A DNA stretch of 60,553 nucleotides. Source: an uncultured Phascolarctobacterium sp. (lineage in GTDB: Bacteria; Bacillota; Negativicutes; Acidaminococcales; Acidaminococcaceae). The translations under genes and the position numbers were made by a program. This document shows positions 54,116-60,553 of this stretch, piece by piece. The notes below the pieces were generated by a model that saw only the letters and a list, made by a program, of their open reading frames with translations, was not told the origin of the DNA and searched no databases. Every line of letters begins with the position of its first letter. Positions within the stretch are counted from its first letter, which is position 1. The stretch lies in NCBI GenBank assembly GCA_900545025.1, contig UQXH01000012.1, forward strand, positions 1-60,553, given 5' to 3'.

Positions 54116-54955
54116 ATGTTTATGAAAAAATTGACCAGAAAATTACTTGTCTTAGGTGCGCTTGCCTTGTTTGTGCTTGCTGCAGCAGGCTGCGGCGGTA
54201 ATGATAAGGCTGATGCTCCGAAGGATGCTGCAAATGGCAAGCTGAATATTGCTATTAACGCTACTTTCCCGCCATTTGAAGCTGTGAAGGAAGGAACCCA
54301 TGATTATGTAGGCATTGATATTGACATTGCACGTTACATTGGTAAAAAACTGGGTAAAGATGTTACTTTTACCGATATGAAATTTGCTTCATTAGTGCCT
54401 ACACTGCAAAGCGGACGTGCAGATATGATTGTATCTGCCATCAGCCCGACTGATGAACGTAAGCAGGTACTTGCTTTCAGCGAACCCTATTACTATCCGA
54501 TGAAAGCAATAATCTGCCTGAAGGATGCGGGTTATGACAGCTTTGATAAACTGCAGGGCAAAAAAGCCGGTGCTTCCATGGGAACTACTTATGTACAGGA
54601 TTTAAAAGATGCCGGTGGTATTGATGTTGTAGAACTGGATAATACGCCGCTGGTTGTTCAGGATATTTTAAACGGACGCCTTGCTGCAGGTTTGTTTGAT
54701 GCTGCGCAGGCTGCTGTTTTTGTCAGCCAGAATGATAAGCTGGAGATGCATACGCTGAATCTGCCCATCGTTTATGCAGATACTTTCGCTATCGCGCTGC
54801 CGAAAGATTCCAAAGACGTTGAAAAGATTAACGGTATTTTGAAAGAGATGCAGACAAACGGCGAAATGCATAAGATTTTAGTTAAACATCTGGGCGAAAC
54901 GGCAACCAAACAATATGAAGACGCTGTTGCCAAACTGGATATAGTAAAAAAATAG
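54116..54955 (+). CDS. ABC transporter substrate-binding lipoprotein, polar amino-acid type (family 3)
   Basis: A 279-residue lipoprotein with lipobox LAAAGC. It shows the family 3 bacterial solute-binding signature: NATFPPFEAVKEGTHDYVGIDIDIA, DMIVSAISPTDERK, FSEPYYYPMKA and KKAGASMGTTYVQD. It delivers a polar amino acid or similar ligand to the permease. ATG 54116 has AGAGGGG eight bases upstream and is preferred over ATG 54098. A hairpin separates it from the permease, so it may be made in excess as usual for binding proteins. Confidence 0.92.
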   Translation: MFMKKLTRKLLVLGALALFVLAAAGCGGNDKADAPKDAANGKLNIAINATFPPFEAVKEGTHDYVGIDIDIARYIGKKLGKDVTFTDMKFASLVPTLQSGRADMIVSAISPTDERKQVLAFSEPYYYPMKAIICLKDAGYDSFDKLQGKKAGASMGTTYVQDLKDAGGIDVVELDNTPLVVQDILNGRLAAGLFDAAQAAVFVSQNDKLEMHTLNLPIVYADTFAIALPKDSKDVEKINGILKEMQTNGEMHKILVKHLGETATKQYEDAVAKLDIVKK

Positions 54956-54973
54956 TCTGTAAAATGACAATAA

Positions 54974-55003
54974 CCCGGCGGCGCAGGTGCGTTGCCGGGC
55001 TTT
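54974..55003 (+). terminator. Intercistronic hairpin after the binding-protein gene
   Basis: CCCGGC / GCCGGG outer stem (54974-54979, 54994-54999), continued inward by five pairs including two G-T wobbles, then CTTT. The short T-run suggests partial termination or 3'-end protection. Confidence 0.6.
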
Positions 55004-55023
55004 AGCTTAAAGGAGTATAATTC

Positions 55024-55680
55024 ATGCTTGATTTTTCTGTTTTAGATCCGTATCTGCCGCTTTTGGCTTCTGCAGTATGGATTACGATTAAATTTACTTT
55101 TTTCTCTACTCTTATCGGGTTTTTAGGCGGTTTTATCCTTGCCCTGATTACTCTTTCCCATAACCGTGTCTTTTCCTTTCTGGCGAAGGCCTATATTTCC
55201 ATCTTCCGCGGTACGCCACTTCTGGTACAGCTCATGCTGATTTATTTTGCTACACCGCAGCTGACTGGTTATACCATCAGTGCGCTCGAAGCAGGTGTTC
55301 TTTCCTTTGGTCTTAACTCAGCCGCTTATATTTCCGAAGCGCTGCGCGGCGGCATTCTCTCCGTAGACCGTGGGCAGTGGGAGGCGTCCATGTCTTTAGG
55401 CGTGCCGACACACCGCTTTATTCTGGATATTATCCTGCCGCAGGCTATTAAAAATGCCCTGCCGTCGCTGGTTAATGAAAGCATTATGCTGCTCAAGGAT
55501 TCCAGTCTGGTCTCCGTTATCGGTGTTGCTGATACCCTGCGCTGGGCAGACCTGATTCAGGCAAAGACTTTCCGCGCCTTTGAGGCCTTTATTGTTGCGG
55601 CAGCGGTCTACTATGTACTGGTAATGCTACTTAATCTGCTTGGCGCTTATCTGGAAAGGAAGGTGCGTGTAAGTGATTAA
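55024..55680 (+). CDS. Amino-acid ABC transporter permease (HisM/GlnP type)
   Basis: A 218-residue permease with about five membrane helices. The cytoplasmic EAA loop (EALRGGILSVDRGQWEASMSLGVP) and the FRGTPLLVQL segment are typical of polar amino-acid permeases. A single permease gene implies a homodimer. AAGGAG precedes the ATG. Its end overlaps the ATPase gene by eight bases. Confidence 0.92.
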   Translation: MLDFSVLDPYLPLLASAVWITIKFTFFSTLIGFLGGFILALITLSHNRVFSFLAKAYISIFRGTPLLVQLMLIYFATPQLTGYTISALEAGVLSFGLNSAAYISEALRGGILSVDRGQWEASMSLGVPTHRFILDIILPQAIKNALPSLVNESIMLLKDSSLVSVIGVADTLRWADLIQAKTFRAFEAFIVAAAVYYVLVMLLNLLGAYLERKVRVSD

Positions 55681-56398
55681 GGTTGAACATCTTGCTAAGA
55701 ACTTTGGCAAATTGCAAGTTTTAAAAGATATTTCTCTGACAATAAATAAAGGTGAAGTTGTAACTATCATTGGGCCTTCCGGCAGCGGCAAATCAACTCT
55801 TTTGCGCTGTCTGAATCTTTTGGAACGTCCGGACAGCGGTAAAATTTTCTTCGATGGAACTGATATTTTAGACGGCAAAGTTAAAATTGAGGATATCCGC
55901 AAAAATGCCTGCATGGTTTTCCAGCATTTTAATTTATTCGCCAATATGACGGCGCTGCAAAACGTAGCTTATGCGCCACGGGTGGTTAATGGATTGAATC
56001 GCGCCGATGCAGAAGCAAAGGCTTTGAAACTGCTGCAGATGGTAGGTCTCGGTGATAAGGCAGGCCAATATCCCAGCAGGCTTTCTGGCGGCCAGAAGCA
56101 GCGTGTAGCCATTGCTCGCGCCATGGCCATGGAACCGGAAGTATTGCTGTTGGATGAGCCGACTTCTGCTCTTGACCCGGAAATGGTTAAGGAGGTACTT
56201 GATGTTATTAAGGGACTGGCCAATACCGGCATTACCATGGTGCTGGTAACTCATGAAATGGGCTTTGCCCGTGATGTTTCCGATGTTATTCATTTTATGG
56301 ATGAAGGCTATTTAATAGAAAGCAATACACCGAAAGAATTTTTTGCGCATCCGCAAACTGAGCGTGCGCGTAAGTTCCTTTCAACTATTCTGGCCTGA
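55673..56398 (+). CDS. Amino-acid ABC transporter ATPase (GlnQ type)
   Basis: A 241-residue ATPase with Walker A GPSGSGKST, QHFNLF Q-loop, LSGGQKQRVAIARAM, Walker B LLLDEPTSALD and THEMGFARDVSD, the GlnQ/HisP pattern. It starts with GTG 55673 inside the permease end. It completes a three-part importer with the two genes before it. Confidence 0.94.
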   Translation: MIKVEHLAKNFGKLQVLKDISLTINKGEVVTIIGPSGSGKSTLLRCLNLLERPDSGKIFFDGTDILDGKVKIEDIRKNACMVFQHFNLFANMTALQNVAYAPRVVNGLNRADAEAKALKLLQMVGLGDKAGQYPSRLSGGQKQRVAIARAMAMEPEVLLLDEPTSALDPEMVKEVLDVIKGLANTGITMVLVTHEMGFARDVSDVIHFMDEGYLIESNTPKEFFAHPQTERARKFLSTILA

Positions 56399-56409
56399 GG
56401 CATAAGATA

Positions 56410-57138
56410 ATGAAGATAATGATTATCAACCCAGATTACGGGGTAACGCAAGAAGAAATGGATGTACGCCTGCGCATTTTGCAACAGTACGCAGCGCCTG
56501 ATACGGAGCTTGCTATGGTCTGTCTGCAAAAATCGCGCGTGGAGATAAATTCTGCACTGGATGTGGCGCTGGCAGGGCCTGAAATTGTCAGGCTGGCCAT
56601 GCAGGCACAGAACGCTGGTTTTGATGCCGTGGTGCTGTACTGCTTCAGCGATCCGGCTATCGACGCCTGCCGTGAAGCACTGCAGATTCCCGTTATCGGT
56701 GGTGCGCAGGCAGCGTGTCTGGCCGCGCTGAATATCTGCCGCAGCTTTAGCGTCATCTTGACGGACGCTTCACGCATACCGGAGAAAAGAATGTTTTTAC
56801 ATACGCTGGGGGTGGATGCTTCCCGCATCGGCGCAATCGCTGCTGCTGATTTGGCAGGTATTTCCATCTGGCAGGAGCGCGAGGCTGCCCTGCAAAAGCT
56901 GGTTGCCTGCGGACGGCAGCTGATAGAAGAGCAGCATACGGAAGCAATCGTATTAGGCTGCCTTTCGTTTTTAGGTATGGCAGAGCCCCTGAGCGACATT
57001 TTGGACATTCCTGTTATCGACCCTGCCGTGAGTGCTGTTACAATGGCTGAAAGCATAGTGCGGCAGCGACTTGTTACGAGCAAGGTTAGCTATCCCATGT
57101 TAAGCGCGGTGGCAAAGCATATGTTCAATATGGGGTGA
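56410..57138 (+). CDS. Asp/Glu/hydantoin racemase family protein
   Basis: A 242-residue member of the aspartate/glutamate/hydantoin racemase superfamily. It has INPDYGVTQEEMD at the N-terminus and two cysteines placed as acid/base catalysts, Cys78 (LYCFSDPA) and Cys184 (VLGCLSFLGM). Characterised hydantoin racemases have their pair near residues 76 and 181. The cofactor-independent fold interconverts stereoisomers of amino acids or 5-substituted hydantoins. It is last in the operon, 11 bases after the ATPase, and followed by a long terminator. Together with two PuuE-like hydrolases it suggests racemisation plus ring or amide opening of an imported compound. Confidence 0.88.
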   Translation: MKIMIINPDYGVTQEEMDVRLRILQQYAAPDTELAMVCLQKSRVEINSALDVALAGPEIVRLAMQAQNAGFDAVVLYCFSDPAIDACREALQIPVIGGAQAACLAALNICRSFSVILTDASRIPEKRMFLHTLGVDASRIGAIAAADLAGISIWQEREAALQKLVACGRQLIEEQHTEAIVLGCLSFLGMAEPLSDILDIPVIDPAVSAVTMAESIVRQRLVTSKVSYPMLSAVAKHMFNMG

Positions 57139-57162
57139 CCTGAGCAGTATAGTAGCACTTAA

Positions 57163-57210
57163 AAGAAGAAAACCCGTAAGGCTTTAGCCTTACGGGTTTT
57201 CTTCTTTCTT
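57163..57210 (+). terminator. Long perfect-stem terminator
   Basis: Stem 57163-57182 pairs with 57187-57206 over 20 bp without mismatch, TTTA loop. It ends the hydrolase/ABC/racemase operon and may also stop antisense transcription from the tRNA genes. Confidence 0.75.
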
Positions 57211-57328
57211 CATATAAATATGTAATCTAAAGTAATATTTTTAAGAATTTTATTTTGCACCTAAATTAACCCACAAACATAAAAAAGAGCTTTCAGGAAA
57301 ATTCCTGAAAGCCCAGAACCTTTGATGG

Positions 57329-57420
57329 TGGCGGAGTGGGTGGGATTCGAACCCACGCACGGGGTAAACCGTCTAACGATTTAGCAAACCGTCCTCTTCA
57401 GCCAGCTTGAGTACCACTCC
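57329..57420 (-). tRNA. tRNA-Ser (anticodon GCT)
   Basis: Minus strand: acceptor GGAGTGG pairs with CCACTCC and CCA is encoded. The anticodon loop TTGCTAA reads GCT (Ser, AGC/AGU). A long variable arm (GACGG...CCGTG region) is typical of tRNA-Ser, and the T arm has GGTTCGAATCC. Confidence 0.95.
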
Positions 57421-57484
57421 GTAAGACTACCTGTTTATTATAGCTGATATTTTGCGTTTTGGCAACAGGTATTTTGCAATTTTT

Positions 57485-57572
57485 TGGCGGAGAGGGTGGG
57501 ATTCGAACCCACGGAGGCTTGCACCTCGCTAGTTTTCAAGACTAGAGCCTTCAACCACTCGGCCACCTCTCC
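57485..57572 (-). tRNA. tRNA-Ser (anticodon TGA)
   Basis: Minus strand: acceptor GGAGAGG pairs with CCTCTCC, CCA encoded. Anticodon stem CTAGT/ACTAG encloses CTTGAAA, anticodon TGA (Ser, UCA). Long variable arm GCGAGGTGCAAGCCTC. It probably is transcribed first, with tRNA-Ser(GCT) downstream. Confidence 0.96.
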
Positions 57573-57802
57573 GTTAGAATTTAATTATATAATAAAATAA
57601 AATATCAGTCAATGAATTTATATCTGTATGAAAATAAAGAAATTTTACTGCGGGAAATTTTAACAGTTTTATGCGGACTAATCAGTCAGTTGTGAAGTAT
57701 TGGCAGGAAATTTTTATCTAATATCCGTGAAACATCCCATGAATACTGGACTTAGGGAATTAAAGACAAATTTTCAGAATTTTTAAATGATGAATTATTT
57801 GC

Positions 57803-57831
57803 TTGCTTTTTGAAAAATGACGAGTTATAAT
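57803..57831 (+). promoter_or_regulatory. Promoter of the first ompM gene
   Basis: TTGCTT (57803-57808), 17-bp spacer, TATAAT (57826-57831). The untranslated leader would be about 185 bases. Confidence 0.5.
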
Positions 57832-57850
57832 ATGACTGTAAAATAACTCG
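57821..57850. promoter_or_regulatory. Inverted repeat overlapping the ompM -10 box
   Basis: CGAGTTAT (57821-57828) and ATAACTCG (57843-57850) are exact reverse complements 14 bases apart; the left arm covers the -10 box and the right arm the start of the transcript. Candidate repressor operator. Confidence 0.45.
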
Positions 57851-57918
57851 CAAAAATATCTGTTTTACACATTTCTTGGTTTATAGGATTTCTTGACAAA
57901 GGATACGAAGCGGGCAAA

Positions 57919-57946
57919 CAGTAGAGGAAACAAGGCAACTCTTACA
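57919..57946 (+). promoter_or_regulatory. Conserved 5'-leader hairpin of ompM (copy 1)
   Basis: A 28-base block also found at 60210-60237 before the second ompM. It folds as GTA-GAG / CTC-T-TAC with one bulge and a 12-nt loop GAAACAAGGCAA. It ends 78 bases before the start codon. Confidence 0.55.
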
Positions 57947-58023
57947 GGCTTTTGCAGCGGAGGCTTCTTTGGCGGGAGATTTTATAAAAATAAATATCTC
58001 TTATCCAAGAGGAGGAAATTGAC

Positions 58024-59238
58024 ATGAAAAAATCCTTAGTACTCGCAATGGCTATGGCTCTTGGCGTAACTGCATCCGCATACGCTGCAAATCCGTTCTC
58101 TGACGTACCGGCTGGCCACTGGGCATATGACAGCGTAAACAAACTGGTTGCTGCTGGCGTAGTAGACGGTTATCCTGACGGCACCTTCGGTGGCGACAAA
58201 CTGATGACCCGTTATGAAATGGCACAAATCGTAGCAAAAGCTATGGCAAAAGGCGCTGACGTAGACAAACTGGCAGCAGAATTTGCTGACGAACTGGATA
58301 CCCTCGGTGTTCGCGTAGCTAACCTCGAAAAGAAAGCTGACAACGTAAAAATCACTGGTGAAACCCGTCTCCGTTACTGGGATTATGATGGAGATTATTC
58401 CGATGGCAGCAAAACCCAACTGCGTACCCGTATCTGGATTAAAGGCCAGGTAAATGATGATTGGTCCGCAACTGCAATGCTGGAAAACATCCAAAAAATT
58501 GCTGGTGAAAGCTCTGATGGTGGTGAAGAAACTACTTCTTTCCAGCGTGCTTATGTAAACGGTAAAATCGGCGGTGTAGCTGTACAGGCTGGTCGTTATC
58601 AGTTCACTGATATGAATGAAGGTATGATTTACGATGATCGTATGGATGGCGTTCAACTTTCCTATGGTAAAGATGTAAAACTGACTGCTGGTTATGGTAA
58701 AGGTTCTGACAAAGAAACTAAAGCTGGCGCTGAATATAACGCAGAAGATATGTATTATGCAGAACTGACCTCTACTATCGGTGTAGTTGATGCAGAAGTT
58801 GGCTTCTACAAATTTGATAATGTTTTTGATACTGATATCAACGATACCATTTGGACTGCTGGTGTAGCATTCCCGGTTGTAAAAGATTTGAAATTGAATG
58901 CTACTTATCTGCGTGCTGATTATGAAGATAATGCAGGTTTTGATGATGACGGCGATGGTTACATCGTTGGCCTGAAATACAAAGGTGCTAAAGCTTCTCA
59001 AGCTGGCAGCTGGGGTCTGTGGGCTAACTATTATGACATGGAAGCTGGTACCTATATCGCTCCTACTTTCGAAGCAGCTTATGAAGATTTGATGGGTGGC
59101 TTTGAAGGTTATGGCGTTGGTGTTGACTATGCTTTCGCTAAAAATATTGTTGGTCAAGTTAAATATTATGACTTGGATGCAAAAGATGGTAGCGATGACC
59201 AAAGCACCATTTATGCTCAGGTAAACTTCTCCTTCTAA
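58024..59238 (+). CDS. ompM: OmpM-like SLH-domain porin
   Basis: A 404-residue outer-membrane protein. The signal peptide ends at AYA-ANP. One SLH domain (about 24-80; FSDVPAGHWAYDSV, GVVDGYPDGTFGGDKLMTRYEMAQI) is followed by a short coiled-coil (about 82-108, LAAEFADELDTLGVRVANLEKK). The rest is a beta-barrel porin with alternating strands, ending in QVNFSF. In Negativicutes the SLH domain binds polyamine-modified peptidoglycan, so the protein is both pore and tether. AGGAGG precedes the ATG. Codon use is strongly biased, indicating high expression. A near-identical N-terminus starts the gene at 60313. Confidence 0.94.
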   Translation: MKKSLVLAMAMALGVTASAYAANPFSDVPAGHWAYDSVNKLVAAGVVDGYPDGTFGGDKLMTRYEMAQIVAKAMAKGADVDKLAAEFADELDTLGVRVANLEKKADNVKITGETRLRYWDYDGDYSDGSKTQLRTRIWIKGQVNDDWSATAMLENIQKIAGESSDGGEETTSFQRAYVNGKIGGVAVQAGRYQFTDMNEGMIYDDRMDGVQLSYGKDVKLTAGYGKGSDKETKAGAEYNAEDMYYAELTSTIGVVDAEVGFYKFDNVFDTDINDTIWTAGVAFPVVKDLKLNATYLRADYEDNAGFDDDGDGYIVGLKYKGAKASQAGSWGLWANYYDMEAGTYIAPTFEAAYEDLMGGFEGYGVGVDYAFAKNIVGQVKYYDLDAKDGSDDQSTIYAQVNFSF

Positions 59239-59272
59239 TTTTAGAAGTTACTAAGTTTATAATGACTGATGT

Positions 59273-59305
59273 AGACAGGACAGCAAATGCTGTCCTGTCT
59301 TTTTG
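59273..59305 (+). terminator. Terminator of ompM
   Basis: AGACAGGACAGCA / TGCTGTCCTGTCT (59273-59285, 59288-59300) followed by four T, 35 bases past the stop. Confidence 0.88.
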
Positions 59306-59392
59306 TATATTTTCAGGATTGAAAATAATGATTTATTCAAGTATTAAAATAATGCTATTTTTGGAAATAATTTTTTTCTTCATACTGTTTTT

Positions 59393-59420
59393 TTGAGTAA
59401 ATTATGATAAAATATATATA
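59393..59420 (+). promoter_or_regulatory. Possible promoter of the secreted protein gene
   Basis: TTGAGT (59393-59398), 16-bp spacer, TATATA (59415-59420), 30 bases before the start. Confidence 0.35.
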
Positions 59421-59449
59421 TCTTAATTTGTACTATTGGAGGAAAGTAT

Positions 59450-59998
59450 ATGAAAAAAATATTGCGTTATTTAATGATGACTGTTATGGCTGTATGCTTC
59501 TTTGTGCCTGGTTTTAGCTCTGCTGAAGCAGCAAGTGTTGCTCTTATGCCGTTAATCAATAATGTTGAAGGCGATGAGATTGCTAACCAGGTTTTTTATA
59601 AGGAAGCTATCAATGCTTTGAAAGTTCAAAAAGGTTTTGTATTGATGGATAATGACAAAATTACTGCAGCCATTGAAGCAAATTCCGTAAAGGGTCAGCT
59701 CCCTTCTGAAAGTGTTCTGCAAAAAATTGCTGCAGATGGTGATGTGGATATTGTTATTGCTATGCAGTTGGATGTATTGGATGATGAAGCACTTCGTTCC
59801 AGTGAAGGTGACAGACTGAAATTAGATTTGCAAGGCTATACTGTAGCTTATAATCGTATTACCGGTAATTTCTATAAACATAGAATTTATGATGATAAGA
59901 TTATTCCGGAAGTTTTCAGCAGCCGTTGGGACTGGACTCATGAAGAATGGGGTAGAAATGTTCGTATTGAAATCAATAAAGCATTGAATGCAAAATAA
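59450..59998 (+). CDS. Small secreted protein, CsgG/TolB-N-like fold suspected
   Basis: A 182-residue protein with a signal peptide ending near AEAA-SVAL. The mature part begins with a strand-loop ALMPLINNVEGDEIA and contains GFVLMDNDKITAAIEAN and ADGDVDIVIAMQLDVLDD. That resembles the nucleotide-binding-like alpha/beta domain of CsgG or TolB N-terminal proteins. The resemblance is a pattern impression, not a family match. AGGAAAG precedes the ATG. It has its own terminator and sits between two ompM genes. Confidence 0.7.
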   Translation: MKKILRYLMMTVMAVCFFVPGFSSAEAASVALMPLINNVEGDEIANQVFYKEAINALKVQKGFVLMDNDKITAAIEANSVKGQLPSESVLQKIAADGDVDIVIAMQLDVLDDEALRSSEGDRLKLDLQGYTVAYNRITGNFYKHRIYDDKIIPEVFSSRWDWTHEEWGRNVRIEINKALNAK

Positions 59999-60002
59999 AT
60001 TT

Positions 60003-60043
60003 AAAACAGGTGATATAACGATATTGTTATACCACCTGTTTTG
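60003..60043 (+). terminator. Terminator of the small secreted protein gene
   Basis: AAAACAGGTG-A-TATAAC pairs with GTTATA-C-CACCTGTTTT across a single mismatch (60003-60019, 60026-60042), followed by G and TTT. Confidence 0.75.
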
Positions 60044-60209
60044 TTTATTAATAAACAAGTTGTAGATTTGAGAAATGCAGAATAAGCTAATAAAATAAAT
60101 AATAAAAATAGAAATTTGTAAAGAAAATATTGCAAATTTGTAAAATAAATGTTAATATTTTCTTATAGCATTCGCATATGCTAACTAAAAGATGTGAAAG
60201 ACATGATTT

Positions 60210-60237
60210 CAGCAGAGGAAACAAGGCAACTCTTGCA
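60210..60237 (+). promoter_or_regulatory. Conserved 5'-leader hairpin of ompM (copy 2)
   Basis: Same 28-base block as 57919-57946 with two changes, T to C and A to G, which fall opposite each other in the stem (GCA-GAG / CTC-T-TGC). It ends 76 bases before the start codon. Confidence 0.55.
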
Positions 60238-60312
60238 AGAAAAGATTTTTTAGTAACGGATTTTAGAAAGCTGTGCTTTTGCTAAAAATTTATTCCTGAG
60301 GAGGAATTTGTG

Positions 60313-60553
60313 ATGAAAAAATCCTTAGTACTCGCAATGGCTATGGCTCTCGGCGTAACTGCATCCGCATACGCTGCAAATCCGTTCTCCGACGTACCGG
60401 CTGGCCACTGGGCATATGACAGCGTAAACAAACTTGTTGCAGCTGGCGTAGTAGACGGTTATCCTGACGGCACCTTTGGTGGCGACAAACTGATGACTCG
60501 TTATGAAATGGCACAAATCGTAGCAAAAGCTATGGCAAAAGGCGCTGACGTAG
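60313..60553 (+). CDS. ompM: Second OmpM-like SLH-domain porin, cut by the window edge
   Basis: The first 80 codons of a second porin: signal peptide and complete SLH domain. The protein sequence is identical to that of the gene at 58024 over this length. At DNA level I count six differences, all synonymous third positions. GAGGAGGAA precedes the ATG. The barrel part lies beyond the window, so it is unknown whether the whole gene is a duplicate or only the N-terminal part is shared. Confidence 0.9.
   Translation, partial: MKKSLVLAMAMALGVTASAYAANPFSDVPAGHWAYDSVNKLVAAGVVDGYPDGTFGGDKLMTRYEMAQIVAKAMAKGADV

Larger units (their letters stand above)
57573..58023 (+). other. Leader and promoter region of ompM
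   Basis: No gene is seen. It holds a promoter at 57803-57831, an inverted repeat at 57821-57850 and a hairpin shared with the second ompM leader at 57919-57946. A TTGACA at 57893 lacks a good -10. Confidence 0.65.
59999..60312 (+). other. Leader region of the second ompM
   Basis: No gene is seen. It contains the terminator of the preceding gene, an inverted repeat TAGCAT-N6-ATGCTA (60166-60183) near possible promoter boxes TTGCAA (60130-60135) and TAATAT (60153-60158), and the conserved leader hairpin at 60210-60237. Confidence 0.55.

Noticed and set aside
57329..57572. tRNA-Ser pair as an integration site of a mobile element
   Set aside because: No integrase, direct repeat of a tRNA end, or element-like cargo is seen on either side.
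57893..57898. TTGACA as the -35 of the ompM promoter
   Set aside because: No acceptable -10 box lies 16-18 bases downstream; the TTGCTT/TATAAT pair at 57803-57831 is better.
58036..59202. 388-codon minus-strand open frame opposite ompM
   Set aside because: Codon bias of the highly expressed porin leaves the antisense frame open; the plus-strand SLH porin has a signal peptide, domain match and ribosome site.

Overview
The window looks like chromosome of a diderm Firmicute of the class Negativicutes. It combines a complete LPS/lipid A biosynthesis and export cluster with SLH-domain porins of the OmpM type, whose N-terminal SLH domain tethers the outer membrane to the cell wall. Gene style is clostridial (strong AGGAGG Shine-Dalgarno sites, many TTG/GTG starts). 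An Acidaminococcaceae member such as Phascolarctobacterium fits best, but the genus is an inference that sequence reading alone cannot settle.

Layout. (1) 1-2096: a HAD phosphatase (minus) and a stand-alone alanyl-tRNA editing protein. (2) 2185-32346: a nearly continuous plus-strand outer-membrane block. Its order is tamB, a sigma-70 factor, a single-TM protein, bamA, an unrecognised envelope protein, three OmpH/Skp-like genes, lpxD, an LpxL-type acyltransferase, lpxC, fabZ, lpxA, lpxI, lpxB, msbA, a waaA-lpxK fusion, kdsB, kdsA, kdsD, kdsC, a second LpxL-type gene, lptC, lptA, lptB, one lptF/G, a DUF3084 protein and a small RuvC-fold protein. Together these make lipid A-Kdo, flip it, start its transport to the outer membrane and assemble beta-barrels. 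LptD/LptE and a second LptF/G are not in the window. (3) 32403-42027: a cyclodeaminase-like gene, a BOF-domain periplasmic protein divergent from an OmpR/histidine-kinase pair (resembling the enterobacterial ygiW-qseBC arrangement), an MFS exporter, an M20 peptidase with a DcuC-type carrier, and glycerol kinase. (4) 42046-51990: a two-partner secretion locus made of a TpsB transporter and a 2616-residue TpsA exoprotein with two large GLUG-repeat modules. (5) 52304-57210: an operon with two polysaccharide-deacetylase/PuuE-like hydrolases, a polar amino-acid-type ABC importer and an Asp/Glu/hydantoin racemase. (6) 57329-60553: two tRNA-Ser genes, an ompM porin, a small secreted protein, and the 5' end of a second ompM cut by the window edge.

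Items most worth following up: the sigma factor plus membrane protein inside the envelope cluster; the unrecognised gene after bamA; the WaaA-LpxK fusion; the hydrolase/ABC/racemase operon, which looks like a pathway for a cyclic-amide or N-acyl amino-acid-like compound; and a conserved leader element before both ompM genes whose only two differences preserve base pairing.
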